Assembly (NCBI GenBank): GCA_026395935.1
Contig: JAPLXT010000070.1
Location: forward strand, 1-7,501
Reading direction: 5' to 3'
Source of the DNA: Candidatus Nomurabacteria bacterium
GTDB taxonomy: Bacteria; Patescibacteriota; Minisyncoccia; Phycocordibacterales; UBA9973
Length of the DNA: 7,501 nucleotides
The stretch's first letter is position 1; every line of letters begins with the position of its first letter. Under the pieces are notes generated by a model. The model saw only the letters and a program-made list of their open reading frames with translations, made no database searches and was not told where the DNA came from. Both the position numbers and the translations under genes were made by a program. Below, piece after piece: positions 1-5,899 of this stretch.

Positions 1-1433
1 TCAGAGGTATTATACGCATCCACTATAAATGTTTTTGGGTCAGCTCCCGGAATCAGCAAGTTATCAAACCATACATGCGTGGCGTCAGCTTCAAAAAGAG
101 CGCTTTGCCAAATTGATTGATTAAGTATATAGAAGGAAGCGGGATCAGCACCTTGAATTACCTTTCCACTATCCCAGACATGAGTGGCATCTTTTTGGAA
201 GAAGCTGAAATCATCAGTCGGATTTTTGGGATTTAAGACTATTGAAAAAGTGTTTGGATCAGCTCCAGCAACTATCGTCTCTATATTCCAAACATAATTT
301 TTATCTTTCTCAAAATAGGTACTGTGCCCATTTGGACCGATGATTACTTGAAATGTTCGAGGGTCTGCTCCCGCCAGAACTCCTTTTCCCCCCACATAGA
401 CATTTCTGACATCCTTGGCAAATCCTGAGGGTTGACCATTTGCAAGCACAGGAGTAAACGAGTTTATATCCACGTTAGGAACCAAGACACCACTAGTATT
501 ATATATAGATCCGTTATAACTGATCCAGTCTCGTCCGATAGGGTTGCCAAGACCTCCCAACGTGAGACCTACAGTAGTAATAGTTTTTATCTGTTCATTA
601 GTACTTACTGGTGTCGCAACAGATGGATTGGTGGCAGTAATGGTGTTTGCGATATTGCCATAGGAATAACCAACATTCCGACTATAAAATGTGTAAACGA
701 CAAAATTTTTGGCACTGAGAGGAATAACATATCCAGAACAACCAGCACCAAGCATATGGAGGCCGCCCATAGTATTTTTGGAAACATCCGCAGCTTTTGT
801 TGAAGCGGGAACATTGTAGGTAGAGCCATCTTTTTCACTCTGGCCGCTATATGCCGGTGTCTCTACCATCCAAGTATGGGCATTGGTATCAAAATAGTAG
901 CGGTGAGCAGCAACAGACGATCCACTCATAGGCGAACAGAGGTCTCTTGCTATAGTGATTTCACGAGTAGGAGAAGAAAACTCATCAATTGTAATGGCAT
1001 CACCATTCATTCCATTATTTGGATCAATGGTTACAGACGGCGGAGCTATCGTGAGTGTCTTCTGAACTGTACCGCCAGTATAACTGTTTTTAATTGCGGT
1101 GCTCTGTACTTTCCAAGTGTCGGGGTACCAAAATGAAAATCCGAAATTTGCATCAGTATATTGCTTCATGCCAACCACCGAAATCTTAGCCGTAGGTGGG
1201 TTAGTCGTGTTATTTGTTGGCGGTTGACTGATTGGTTGTGTGGAAACCGGTGGAGTTTGAGTATTTGTCGGCTGTTGATTTTGATTTGATTGCTGTGTCT
1301 CGGTGTCAACAATAGTCGGTGTTTCCGTCTTTTTGTTTTCATAAATATACACACCGCCACCCACAACCAAGAGTGCGATGATCACTAACAGTACTGGAAC
1401 GATAAAACCTTTTTGTAAGTAATTCATATTCAT
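1..1433 (-). CDS. Signal-anchored surface protein with C-terminal DKNYY-like repeats (partial; 3' end beyond window)
   Basis: The frame is open for 477 codons from ATG at 1433 to the window edge, so the stop codon lies outside. An alternative in-frame ATG is at 1427. Residues 8-30 form one hydrophobic helix preceded by KGF, resembling type IV pilin-like signal anchors but lacking the Glu five residues after the cleavage site, so membrane anchoring is as likely as processing. Residues 36-83 are a Pro/Thr/Gln/Asn-rich linker. Residues 90-270 form a globular part starting FGFSFWYPDTWKV, like PsbP-type or lipoprotein domains, with two cysteines (166, 232). From about residue 338 there are four repeats of roughly 35-40 residues, each a [AEQ]xDxxxV(Y/W) strand followed by GADPxTF or GADPxSF (GADP at 355, 390, 428 and 463). 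This is the DKNYY family pattern. The role is probably extracytoplasmic; the exact function is unknown. It starts 9 bases after the XRE gene stop, so cotranscription is likely. Confidence 0.85.
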   Translation of the reverse strand, partial: MNMNYLQKGFIVPVLLVIIALLVVGGGVYIYENKKTETPTIVDTETQQSNQNQQPTNTQTPPVSTQPISQPPTNNTTNPPTAKISVVGMKQYTDANFGFSFWYPDTWKVQSTAIKNSYTGGTVQKTLTIAPPSVTIDPNNGMNGDAITIDEFSSPTREITIARDLCSPMSGSSVAAHRYYFDTNAHTWMVETPAYSGQSEKDGSTYNVPASTKAADVSKNTMGGLHMLGAGCSGYVIPLSAKNFVVYTFYSRNVGYSYGNIANTITATNPSVATPVSTNEQIKTITTVGLTLGGLGNPIGRDWISYNGSIYNTSGVLVPNVDINSFTPVLANGQPSGFAKDVRNVYVGGKGVLAGADPRTFQVIIGPNGHSTYFEKDKNYVWNIETIVAGADPNTFSIVLNPKNPTDDFSFFQKDATHVWDSGKVIQGADPASFYILNQSIWQSALFEADATHVWFDNLLIPGADPKTFIVDAYNTS

Positions 1434-1442
1434 ATTATATTA

Positions 1443-1640
1443 TTATTTTAATAATTCTTCCATAGGAACGCCTAACGACTTGGCGATTTTTTGGATTGTT
1501 TGAACACTTGGCTTGGTAACGACACCACCCTCAATTTTGGTAAGTGTGGAATATTTAATATCGGCTTTCTTCGCCAAGTCATCTTGCGTTAAACCTTGTT
1601 TTGTTCGTACTCGTTTTATATTTTGTGATATCGTTGACAT
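1443..1640 (-). CDS. Small XRE/Cro-type helix-turn-helix regulator
   Basis: This 65-residue protein is essentially only an HTH_3 domain. The scaffold NIKRVRTKQGLTQDDLAKKA is at residues 7-26, the recognition helix at about 29-37 includes STLTKIE, and the domain closes with SVQTIQKIAKSLGVPMEELL. Length and pattern match single-domain Cro/C1-type regulators, which bind operators as dimers. The ATG at 1640 begins the conserved N-terminal part and no earlier start is needed. It is the first gene of a likely two-gene unit with the surface protein downstream (9-base gap). A possible target is its own promoter, where ATAGTAT occurs twice 17 bases apart. The regulated genes are inferred, not shown. 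Confidence 0.88.
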   Translation of the reverse strand: MSTISQNIKRVRTKQGLTQDDLAKKADIKYSTLTKIEGGVVTKPSVQTIQKIAKSLGVPMEELLK

Positions 1641-1663
1641 AGTATGCTACTTTTGATAGTATA
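1639..1663 (-). promoter_or_regulatory. Possible promoter and operator of the XRE gene
   Basis: On the minus strand TATACT (1663-1658) is a good -10 match, 17 bases upstream of the XRE start codon. No clear -35 is visible at the expected spacing. The heptamer ATAGTAT occurs at 1639-1645 and 1656-1662 (plus-strand reading), one copy overlapping the -10 and one overlapping the start codon. That placement would suit autorepression. The heptamer is AT-rich and could recur by chance. Confidence 0.3.
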
Positions 1664-1933
1664 GAAATATGAGTCATTACTTTCTTTGCTCACAAAATAA
1701 GGATAGCATAAATAATAGATTTTTTCAAATGTTGACGGCGAAGCAAAACCAAAAATTTCCTTTCCATTTCTTTTTCCGCTTCGCGGTAGAGGGGTGGGGG
1801 GAGGAGACGCGAGAAAAATGCAAGGAAATTTTTTGGTTTTTGCACACGCGAGTCCGCGAGCGTGTCCGAGGCGCGCGCATCATTGGTCGTCAGGATTCAA
1901 TTCAAAATACATTCGAACTTCGTTCAATACACA
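1641..1933. other. Gene-free leader between XRE gene and left 120-bp repeat
   Basis: I see no credible protein gene here. Open frames crossing this stretch have no recognisable domain and mostly translate repeat or GC-rich sequence. The first ~90 bases are AT-rich and contain the XRE promoter area. From about 1743 the sequence holds the long imperfect hairpin listed separately, a G-rich plus-strand tract (GGGGTGGGGGGAGGAG, 1791-1806) and a GC-rich patch at 1843-1880 with a short inverted repeat ACACGC/GCGTGT. Any promoter for the plus-strand recombinase must lie here or inside the repeat, because only 21 bases separate the repeat from its start codon. I could not identify a convincing one. 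Confidence 0.55.
1743..1843. repeat. Long imperfect inverted repeat (arms ~35 bp)
   Basis: The arm at 1743-1779 (GCAAAACCAAAAATTTCC onward) and the reverse complement of 1809-1843 (GCAAAAACCAAAAAATTTCC onward) align over their whole length with only a few mismatches and single-base gaps, ending CCGC and TCGC respectively. The 29-base centre is G-rich on the plus strand, and a small CCGC/GCGG hairpin (1776-1785) overlaps its left edge. In RNA or single-stranded DNA this would fold into one extended hairpin. It could be a structured RNA, a protein-binding palindrome or part of a mobile element end. Confidence 0.7.
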
Positions 1934-2053
1934 CCGCAAATTTTCGAAAAGGGTTTCAGAACGCAAATCTGGGTCGGCGCGAAGCGCCGACACTAATGCA
2001 TTCCCCCCGCCGAATCCAGAATCCAAAAGGGTTTTCCACGCTCCGCGTGGCTC
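1934..2053 (-). repeat. 120-bp repeat, left copy (inverted relative to right copy)
   Basis: Read on the minus strand this is identical, base for base, to 3458-3577 on the plus strand; identity stops sharply at both ends. It is GC-rich compared with its surroundings. It contains two perfect hairpins: CCACGC/GCGTGG with a 3-base loop (2036-2050) and GTCGGCGC/GCGCCGAC with a GAA loop (1973-1991). It also holds a 10-bp internal direct repeat AAAAGGGTTT (1947-1956 and 2025-2034) and a tandem TGGATTC pair (minus strand). The minus strand is an open frame in the same phase as the recombinase tail and continues as CVLNEVRMYFELNPDDQ before a stop at 1880. It ends 21 bases before the recombinase start codon. 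Confidence 0.95.
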
Positions 2054-2074
2054 GTCGTTTGCCAATACAATTCT

Positions 2075-3592
2075 ATGAATAATCAAACCAAAAAGTTTTT
2101 CATATATACTCGCAAGTCTACGGACGACAAAGACAGACAAGTTCGCAGTATTTCTGACCAGTTAGCTGAACTGAAAGATTTGGCGTTGAAAGAACAACTT
2201 GAAGTGGTAGATGTCTTTGTCGAAAAGCAGACCGCCAAAATACCAGGTCGCCCCGTGTTTAACGAAATGGTAGCGAGAATGGAAAAGGGTGAAGCGTCTG
2301 GTATTTTGGCGTGGCATCCCGATAGACTTGCTCGCAACTCGGTAGATGGAGGAAAAGTCATCTACCTCGTTGATACTGGCGTAATCGTAGAAATGAAATT
2401 CCCAACTTTTTGGTTTGATCCGACACCGCAAGGTAAATTCATGCTCTCAATCGCTTTTTCGCAATCCAAGTATTACGTGGACAATTTGAGTGAGAATATC
2501 AAGCGCGGACATAGAAACAAAGTGAAGGAAGGAATATGGCCTCAAATGTCTCCGATTGGATATGTAAACGAGAAAGGAAAAGGTATTGTGCCACACCCTG
2601 AACTTTCGATTTTGGTCAAAAAGACATTTGAGGCATATGCAACTGGAAACTTCACTTTGCGGGAAGTCCGCGACAAATTTAACGCGCTTGGATTGAAGCG
2701 AAAAAGCGGCAGAGAGCTTGCGGTGTCGAATTATCAAAAACTTCTCAAAAATCCTATTTACACTGGCCTAATGAGGTATAACGGGGAGATTTTTGAGGGA
2801 AAGCACGAACCGATTATTTCAAAGAAACTTTTTGATTCCGTTCAAGAAGTGATGGGCCGAAAATCTAAACCACATAGTAAAGGATTGAAACCATATATTT
2901 ATCGTGGATTTTTCCGTTGCGGAGAATGTGGATGTTTCATTACCACCGAGCAACAAAAAGGTCATAACTATTTGAGGTGTACTAAACGGAAAAATCCTTG
3001 TTCACAGAGATATGTCCGCGAGGAGCTCATCACTTCTCAAATTCAAGAGGAAATCAAAAAAGTTTCTTTGCCGCTCGATTGGGCAAATTGGATGATTGCC
3101 GAGAATGCAAAAGATCGGCAATCGGAAGTCCAATCGAGTACGCTTTTTGCGGATTCCATAAAAGCCGAAATTTCTCTTTTGGATTCCAAAATAGAGAAGC
3201 TGATGAGTGCCTATCTCGAAAGTGCATTGTCACTTGAAGAATATCGCGAAGCTAAAAACAAGTTGGTTAACCAAAATCAGCTTCTCAAAGAGAAATTACT
3301 AAATTTTGAGAAAAAATCTCATAATCGGTTCGAACTTACAGAAAAGTTTTTGAAATACAATATGAAATTGGCAAACGACCGAACAAATGAGGAAAATACT
3401 CATTTGTTCAAAAAAGTCGGTTCGAACTTTCAAATTAAGGATCGAACCGTACTTTTTGAGCCACGCGGAGCGTGGAAAACCCTTTTGGATTCTGGATTCG
3501 GCGGGGGGAATGCATTAGTGTCGGCGCTTCGCGCCGACCCAGATTTGCGTTCTGAAACCCTTTTCGAAAATTTGCGGAGACACTCGTGTTAG
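2075..3592 (+). CDS. Large serine recombinase (site-specific DNA recombinase), C-terminus encoded by the 120-bp repeat
   Basis: Serine recombinases cut and rejoin DNA through a covalent phosphoserine link. The catalytic resolvase domain spans about residues 8-150: YTRKS at 11-15 gives Arg13 and nucleophile Ser15, and HPDRLARN at 81-88 gives the DRLxR motif (Arg84, Arg87). A Recombinase domain follows at about 155-265. A zinc ribbon has Cys282, Cys285, Cys302 and Cys309, and a coiled-coil-rich segment spans about 355-415. This is the normal large serine integrase order. Residues 462-501 are translated entirely from the 120-bp repeat, followed by RHSC and TAG, so the last 44 residues look acquired. 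ATG 2075 is kept because it lies just upstream of the catalytic strand. No Shine-Dalgarno is visible. It may be an integrase for an element including the neighbouring defence genes, but no attachment site was identified. Confidence 0.93.
   Translation: MNNQTKKFFIYTRKSTDDKDRQVRSISDQLAELKDLALKEQLEVVDVFVEKQTAKIPGRPVFNEMVARMEKGEASGILAWHPDRLARNSVDGGKVIYLVDTGVIVEMKFPTFWFDPTPQGKFMLSIAFSQSKYYVDNLSENIKRGHRNKVKEGIWPQMSPIGYVNEKGKGIVPHPELSILVKKTFEAYATGNFTLREVRDKFNALGLKRKSGRELAVSNYQKLLKNPIYTGLMRYNGEIFEGKHEPIISKKLFDSVQEVMGRKSKPHSKGLKPYIYRGFFRCGECGCFITTEQQKGHNYLRCTKRKNPCSQRYVREELITSQIQEEIKKVSLPLDWANWMIAENAKDRQSEVQSSTLFADSIKAEISLLDSKIEKLMSAYLESALSLEEYREAKNKLVNQNQLLKEKLLNFEKKSHNRFELTEKFLKYNMKLANDRTNEENTHLFKKVGSNFQIKDRTVLFEPRGAWKTLLDSGFGGGNALVSALRADPDLRSETLFENLRRHSC
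3325..3449 (+). repeat. Cluster of short inverted and direct repeats inside the recombinase 3' region
   Basis: Three exact elements lie within coding sequence. GAACAAATGAG (3381-3391) and CTCATTTGTTC (3399-3409) form a perfect 11-bp stem with a 7-base loop, followed by a run of As. CGGTTCGA (3418-3425) and TCGAACCG (3442-3449) form a perfect 8-bp inverted repeat with a 16-base loop. TCGGTTCGAACTT occurs directly at 3325-3337 and 3417-3429. They may be RNA structure or recombinase-binding sequence, or reflect local duplication. Coding constraint makes the concentration noteworthy, but no function is shown. Confidence 0.7.
3458..3577 (+). repeat. 120-bp repeat, right copy
   Basis: This is an exact inverted match to 1934-2053. 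The hairpins are at 3461-3475 (CCACGC/GCGTGG) and 3520-3538 (GTCGGCGC/GCGCCGAC, loop TTC). In the plus-strand recombinase frame it encodes 40 residues, from EPRGAW to ENLR (residues 462-501), without a stop. Beyond 3577 the sequence departs immediately from the left copy, so the two copies are followed by different tails: RHSC here, and a 17-residue open extension in the left copy. The GC-rich composition contrasts with the AT-rich recombinase end. Confidence 0.95.
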
Positions 3593-3670
3593 GACCTTTC
3601 ACTGACAAGCCCTGTAATGTTATTTTTAATAATTCCATATTACCATAACGACGTATCTCGTGCGAATTAA

Positions 3671-3688
3671 AAAAGTGACAAAAGTGAC
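3671..3688 (+). repeat. Tandem 9-bp repeat, two units of AAAAGTGAC
   Basis: Two exact adjacent copies of AAAAGTGAC lie between the convergent recombinase and SIR2-like genes, followed by ACGGG. This could be a protein-binding direct repeat or simple slippage. The rest of the 132-base gap (3593-3724) shows no gene. Confidence 0.6.
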
Positions 3689-3704
3689 ACGGGATTGAGG
3701 TTAA

Positions 3705-3726
3705 AGGTTACATTCAACTGTAACTT
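3705..3726 (+). terminator. Weak hairpin between convergent genes
   Basis: GTTAC (3707-3711) and GTAAC (3720-3724) form a 5-bp stem with an 8-base loop, extendable to 7 bp through a G-U pair and an A-U pair. On the plus strand it is followed by AATTTTCC, a short imperfect U tract. It sits exactly where the recombinase and the leftward operon converge. The stem is AT-rich and short, so termination is uncertain. No stronger candidate is visible in the gap. Confidence 0.25.
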
Positions 3727-4696
3727 AATTTTCCAAAGCCTTTTTGATTTCTAACGATATAGTAGTCACACTTTGATCTGGAGGATATATTTCTCTTAAT
3801 GAATAAGGAAAGTACCCTTTGACACCATCCCATATTTTTGAATATTTAGAAACCTCCCAACTACCTGAATGTGACGGTTTTCCCTCAAGTCTATTTTTAA
3901 ATGTTTCTGGATCAGTTGTGCTTATTACATACAAACTAAGACCATGCTCCTGTATCCCATTAAGTAGAATGTCGTTTATATGATTATCGGCGAATCCATA
4001 GCCGATGATTAATAATTTTTTATTACCTTCTTTAATTAGATTTTGAAAAATCTCAAAATACCATTTTAATAATGGCTCTTGATCAATATCATTTACTTTG
4101 TTTTTACCAATTACCATCTGATTACCACCATGCGATGAAATCCAACCATATGATCCGTGTAGTTTGATATAACTAGCATTATTTAAAGTGTTCTTTGTTT
4201 TTTCTAAATCGATTTCACTGGGTAATGTAATTAAACCTATGTCTCCATGCCCCATTGATTGTGTGAACGAAGCTCCAGGAGATCTATATCCACGACTGCG
4301 TTCCATATAAATATCTTGATTGAGTGTAAAAAACCATCCTTTGTCTGAACCCCTACTTGAAATAAAACTAAAAAGTTCACCTAACCCGTATGTATTAAGT
4401 GCGGTTGGATTGTCATGATTAAAAACCCAATTTTTTACTGTATCATCAAGATCTTTATATGCCATTTCAACAGCCCCTCTTATAATTTTTATTGTTTCTT
4501 CTCCGTGGCTCATTTTAGCAGAGTAAACAGACTCAAAGTCAAAATCATTTAAAAGTAATCCTCGTGCTTCTGCACTTGCTTGTACAAGTGGATTATTAAA
4601 TATTTTTGACCACATTTCGCGTGCTAAAAACCCACCAAAATTTCGTGTGAATCCTGCACCAGTTAATAACATTAAATTTTTATTTGTATTTGGCAT
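3725..4696 (-). CDS. SIR2-like protein, putative NAD+-consuming effector
   Basis: SIR2-fold proteins in bacterial defence usually hydrolyse NAD+ to stop phage growth in the infected cell. The 323-residue sequence shows the expected motifs in order: the nucleotide-binding loop LLTGAGFTRNFGG at 10-22, FTLNQD at 123-128 (Asn126, Asp128, equivalent to the TQNID region), KLHGS at 178-182 with catalytic-type His180, and LLIIGYGFADNHIND at 228-242 near the end of the Rossmann core. It is about the size of a stand-alone SIR2-like domain; no SAVED, SLOG, TIR or STING domain is visible, and residues 260-323 look like a small family-specific tail. It is the last gene of the leftward cluster, starting 2 bases after the upstream stop. 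There is no transmembrane segment, so it should be cytoplasmic. Which signal activates it cannot be read from the sequence. Confidence 0.88.
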   Translation of the reverse strand: MPNTNKNLMLLTGAGFTRNFGGFLAREMWSKIFNNPLVQASAEARGLLLNDFDFESVYSAKMSHGEETIKIIRGAVEMAYKDLDDTVKNWVFNHDNPTALNTYGLGELFSFISSRGSDKGWFFTLNQDIYMERSRGYRSPGASFTQSMGHGDIGLITLPSEIDLEKTKNTLNNASYIKLHGSYGWISSHGGNQMVIGKNKVNDIDQEPLLKWYFEIFQNLIKEGNKKLLIIGYGFADNHINDILLNGIQEHGLSLYVISTTDPETFKNRLEGKPSHSGSWEVSKYSKIWDGVKGYFPYSLREIYPPDQSVTTISLEIKKALEN

Positions 4697-4698
4697 TG

Positions 4699-5214
4699 TT
4701 ATAAATTTCTATTATTTATCTTTTCTGAAATAAGTTTTTTTATTTCTTCCTTATTAAAACTCCCATTATTCCCAAACCTCAAAAGAGATAGTCCTGATTC
4801 ATTTAAGATTCTCTCAACCTCTCCATCTCTTCCTTTTCTATCTTCTCTTTCATGTGTTTTATCGTCTAATTCAATAGCAAGAATTGGTTTGATGTATGCT
4901 TTATCACAAATAACGAAATCAACTGACTTTTCATCAATATGACGAAATGCACCTCTCCAGTTTTGACCTACAACCTTATTGTCTAAAATAGTTGATAGAT
5001 GTATTTGTGGAAACACATAATATTGATTTCCTACAACCTCAACGAGAATATCAAAAAACTCATGTTCAGCTCGACTCATTAAAAAGTCTTTCTTTTTGTA
5101 ATTATATGGAGACTTAATTACTTTCTCCTCGCTATTAAATATATCTGGGGAAAATTTCTTTAAAACGATAAAAACAACCGCCATTAAAATTACAAAAATA
5201 ATTAGTATAGTCAT
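4699..5214 (-). CDS. Membrane-anchored DUF2726-like protein with restriction-endonuclease-type fold
   Basis: Residues 2-18 are a single hydrophobic helix followed by KK, giving an N-terminal anchor with the rest in the cytoplasm. The domain at 43-165 matches the DUF2726 pattern: an SRAEHEFFDIL helix (Glu50), a VFPQIHLSTIL strand, VDFVICD (Asp99), then LAIELDDKTH (Glu115, Asp117) and a helix leading to LSLLRFG. The D...ExD arrangement and strand order resemble PD-(D/E)XK nucleases, so a nucleic-acid-cutting or -binding role is plausible; catalysis is not proven. Its ATG overlaps the previous gene's stop as ATGA, indicating translational coupling. In this context it could be a membrane-tethered effector or an accessory nuclease. 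DUF2726 proteins also occur outside defence loci, so it may not belong to the system. Confidence 0.78.
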   Translation of the reverse strand: MTILIIFVILMAVVFIVLKKFSPDIFNSEEKVIKSPYNYKKKDFLMSRAEHEFFDILVEVVGNQYYVFPQIHLSTILDNKVVGQNWRGAFRHIDEKSVDFVICDKAYIKPILAIELDDKTHEREDRKGRDGEVERILNESGLSLLRFGNNGSFNKEEIKKLISEKINNRNL

Positions 5215-5888
5215 TGGTTTATTGTATCAAAAGTGTATTGATTTTCACAGACAACAAAATCTATTCTAGTTTTATCTCCATCAAACATCTTGTCGTCTAG
5301 AGAACATATAGGAGGTTTTCCTCTTGCTGAATATTCTAGGGTTCTGAATAAATAGCCAAGAAATGATCCTGTGTACCTATAACAACGAATACAACTTCTA
5401 ATCTTATCATCTACTTCATCTCTATAACCCTTCCATTTATGGATTTGAGGGTATTTATCAATCCAATCATCAACTATATAGCTAACCCACTTTATAACCT
5501 CTTGTTGAGCTAGAATATTGCCTTTTTGACCTAGTCTAACTAAGCTGACAAGCATTCTGTCTTGGAATATCCTATCTTCCTTTTTAAGGATACAAATAAA
5601 CATGTATAACTTATCTTTGTATTTAGTTAAAATAAGATCAATCTCAGATTGTTTCTCGTACGGTTTTGATTGTTTGTATCTATAACGAACCCATTTATTT
5701 TGGAACGGTCTATCTAAATTACTTGTGATTTTGTCCCAATCAATATTTCCAGTTTCAGTTTTTATATTCTTCCAGAAATATCGATAAGCACTTGGATTAT
5801 TTTTGTATATCCACGAAGGACTAAATTTCAATGGTTGTTTTTCTAATAATAATTCATTAAGAATTTTAATATGATCATTAAGGTCCAT
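5211..5888 (-). CDS. Unrecognised protein with weak resemblance to sigma-70 region 2
   Basis: I do not recognise this 225-residue protein with confidence. Residues 22-70 (WIYKNNPSAYRYFWKNI, then GNIDWDKITSNLDRPFQNKW) form an aromatic-rich N-terminal module. Residues 110-200 resemble a sigma-70 region 2 helical layout: a LVRLGQKGNILAQQEVIKW segment like the 'GD..A...L' helix, KWKGYRDEVDDKIRSCIRCYR, GSFLGYLFRTLEYSARG (174-190), then SLDD (196-199), reminiscent of the SLDE/SLDD after sigma region 2 or 3. No region 4 helix-turn-helix is seen, so it is not a complete sigma factor. It has many basic and aromatic residues, no signal peptide and no membrane helix. It starts 11 bases after the E2-like gene and overlaps the next gene by 4 bases, so it is firmly embedded in the operon. 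A nucleic-acid-binding or regulatory role is a guess. Confidence 0.72.
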   Translation of the reverse strand: MDLNDHIKILNELLLEKQPLKFSPSWIYKNNPSAYRYFWKNIKTETGNIDWDKITSNLDRPFQNKWVRYRYKQSKPYEKQSEIDLILTKYKDKLYMFICILKKEDRIFQDRMLVSLVRLGQKGNILAQQEVIKWVSYIVDDWIDKYPQIHKWKGYRDEVDDKIRSCIRCYRYTGSFLGYLFRTLEYSARGKPPICSLDDKMFDGDKTRIDFVVCENQYTFDTINQ

Positions 5889-5899
5889 TTACTATAATT

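Larger units (their letters stand above)
1934..3577 (+). mobile_element. Candidate inverted-repeat-flanked recombinase unit
   Basis: Perfect 120-bp inverted repeats bracket a serine recombinase gene with only 21 bases between the left repeat and the start codon, and with the gene's 3' end inside the right repeat. Long identical inverted repeats either side of a recombinase are compatible with an invertible segment, a composite or self-mobilising unit, or two independent copies of a dispersed repeat. I see no target-site duplication at the outer edges (ATACACA on the left, AGACACT on the right). No TnpB, transposase or cargo gene lies between the repeats. The boundaries given are those of the repeats and may not be those of a real element. 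Confidence 0.35.

Noticed and set aside
1788..1806. G-quadruplex in the G-rich tract
   Set aside because: There are only two long G runs (GGGG and GGGGGG) and one GG nearby; four separated runs of three are not present.
1669..2140. Overlapping open frames of 86-137 codons on both strands
   Set aside because: They read through the GC-rich hairpins and the 120-bp repeat, have no domain-like pattern, and their translations repeat the recombinase tail or its antisense. They are best explained by the repeat.
1934..3577. Classical insertion sequence with terminal inverted repeats
   Set aside because: The right repeat is inside the coding sequence, no target duplication is visible at the outer edges, and large serine recombinases normally do not use terminal inverted repeats.
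3435..3638. Minus-strand open frame antisense to the recombinase end
   Set aside because: It is mostly the reverse reading of the 120-bp repeat and lies opposite a well-supported gene.
3725..4696. Thoeris ThsA-like protein
   Set aside because: No TIR partner gene and no SLOG-type C-terminal domain are present; the neighbours point to a nucleotidyltransferase/E2 system.
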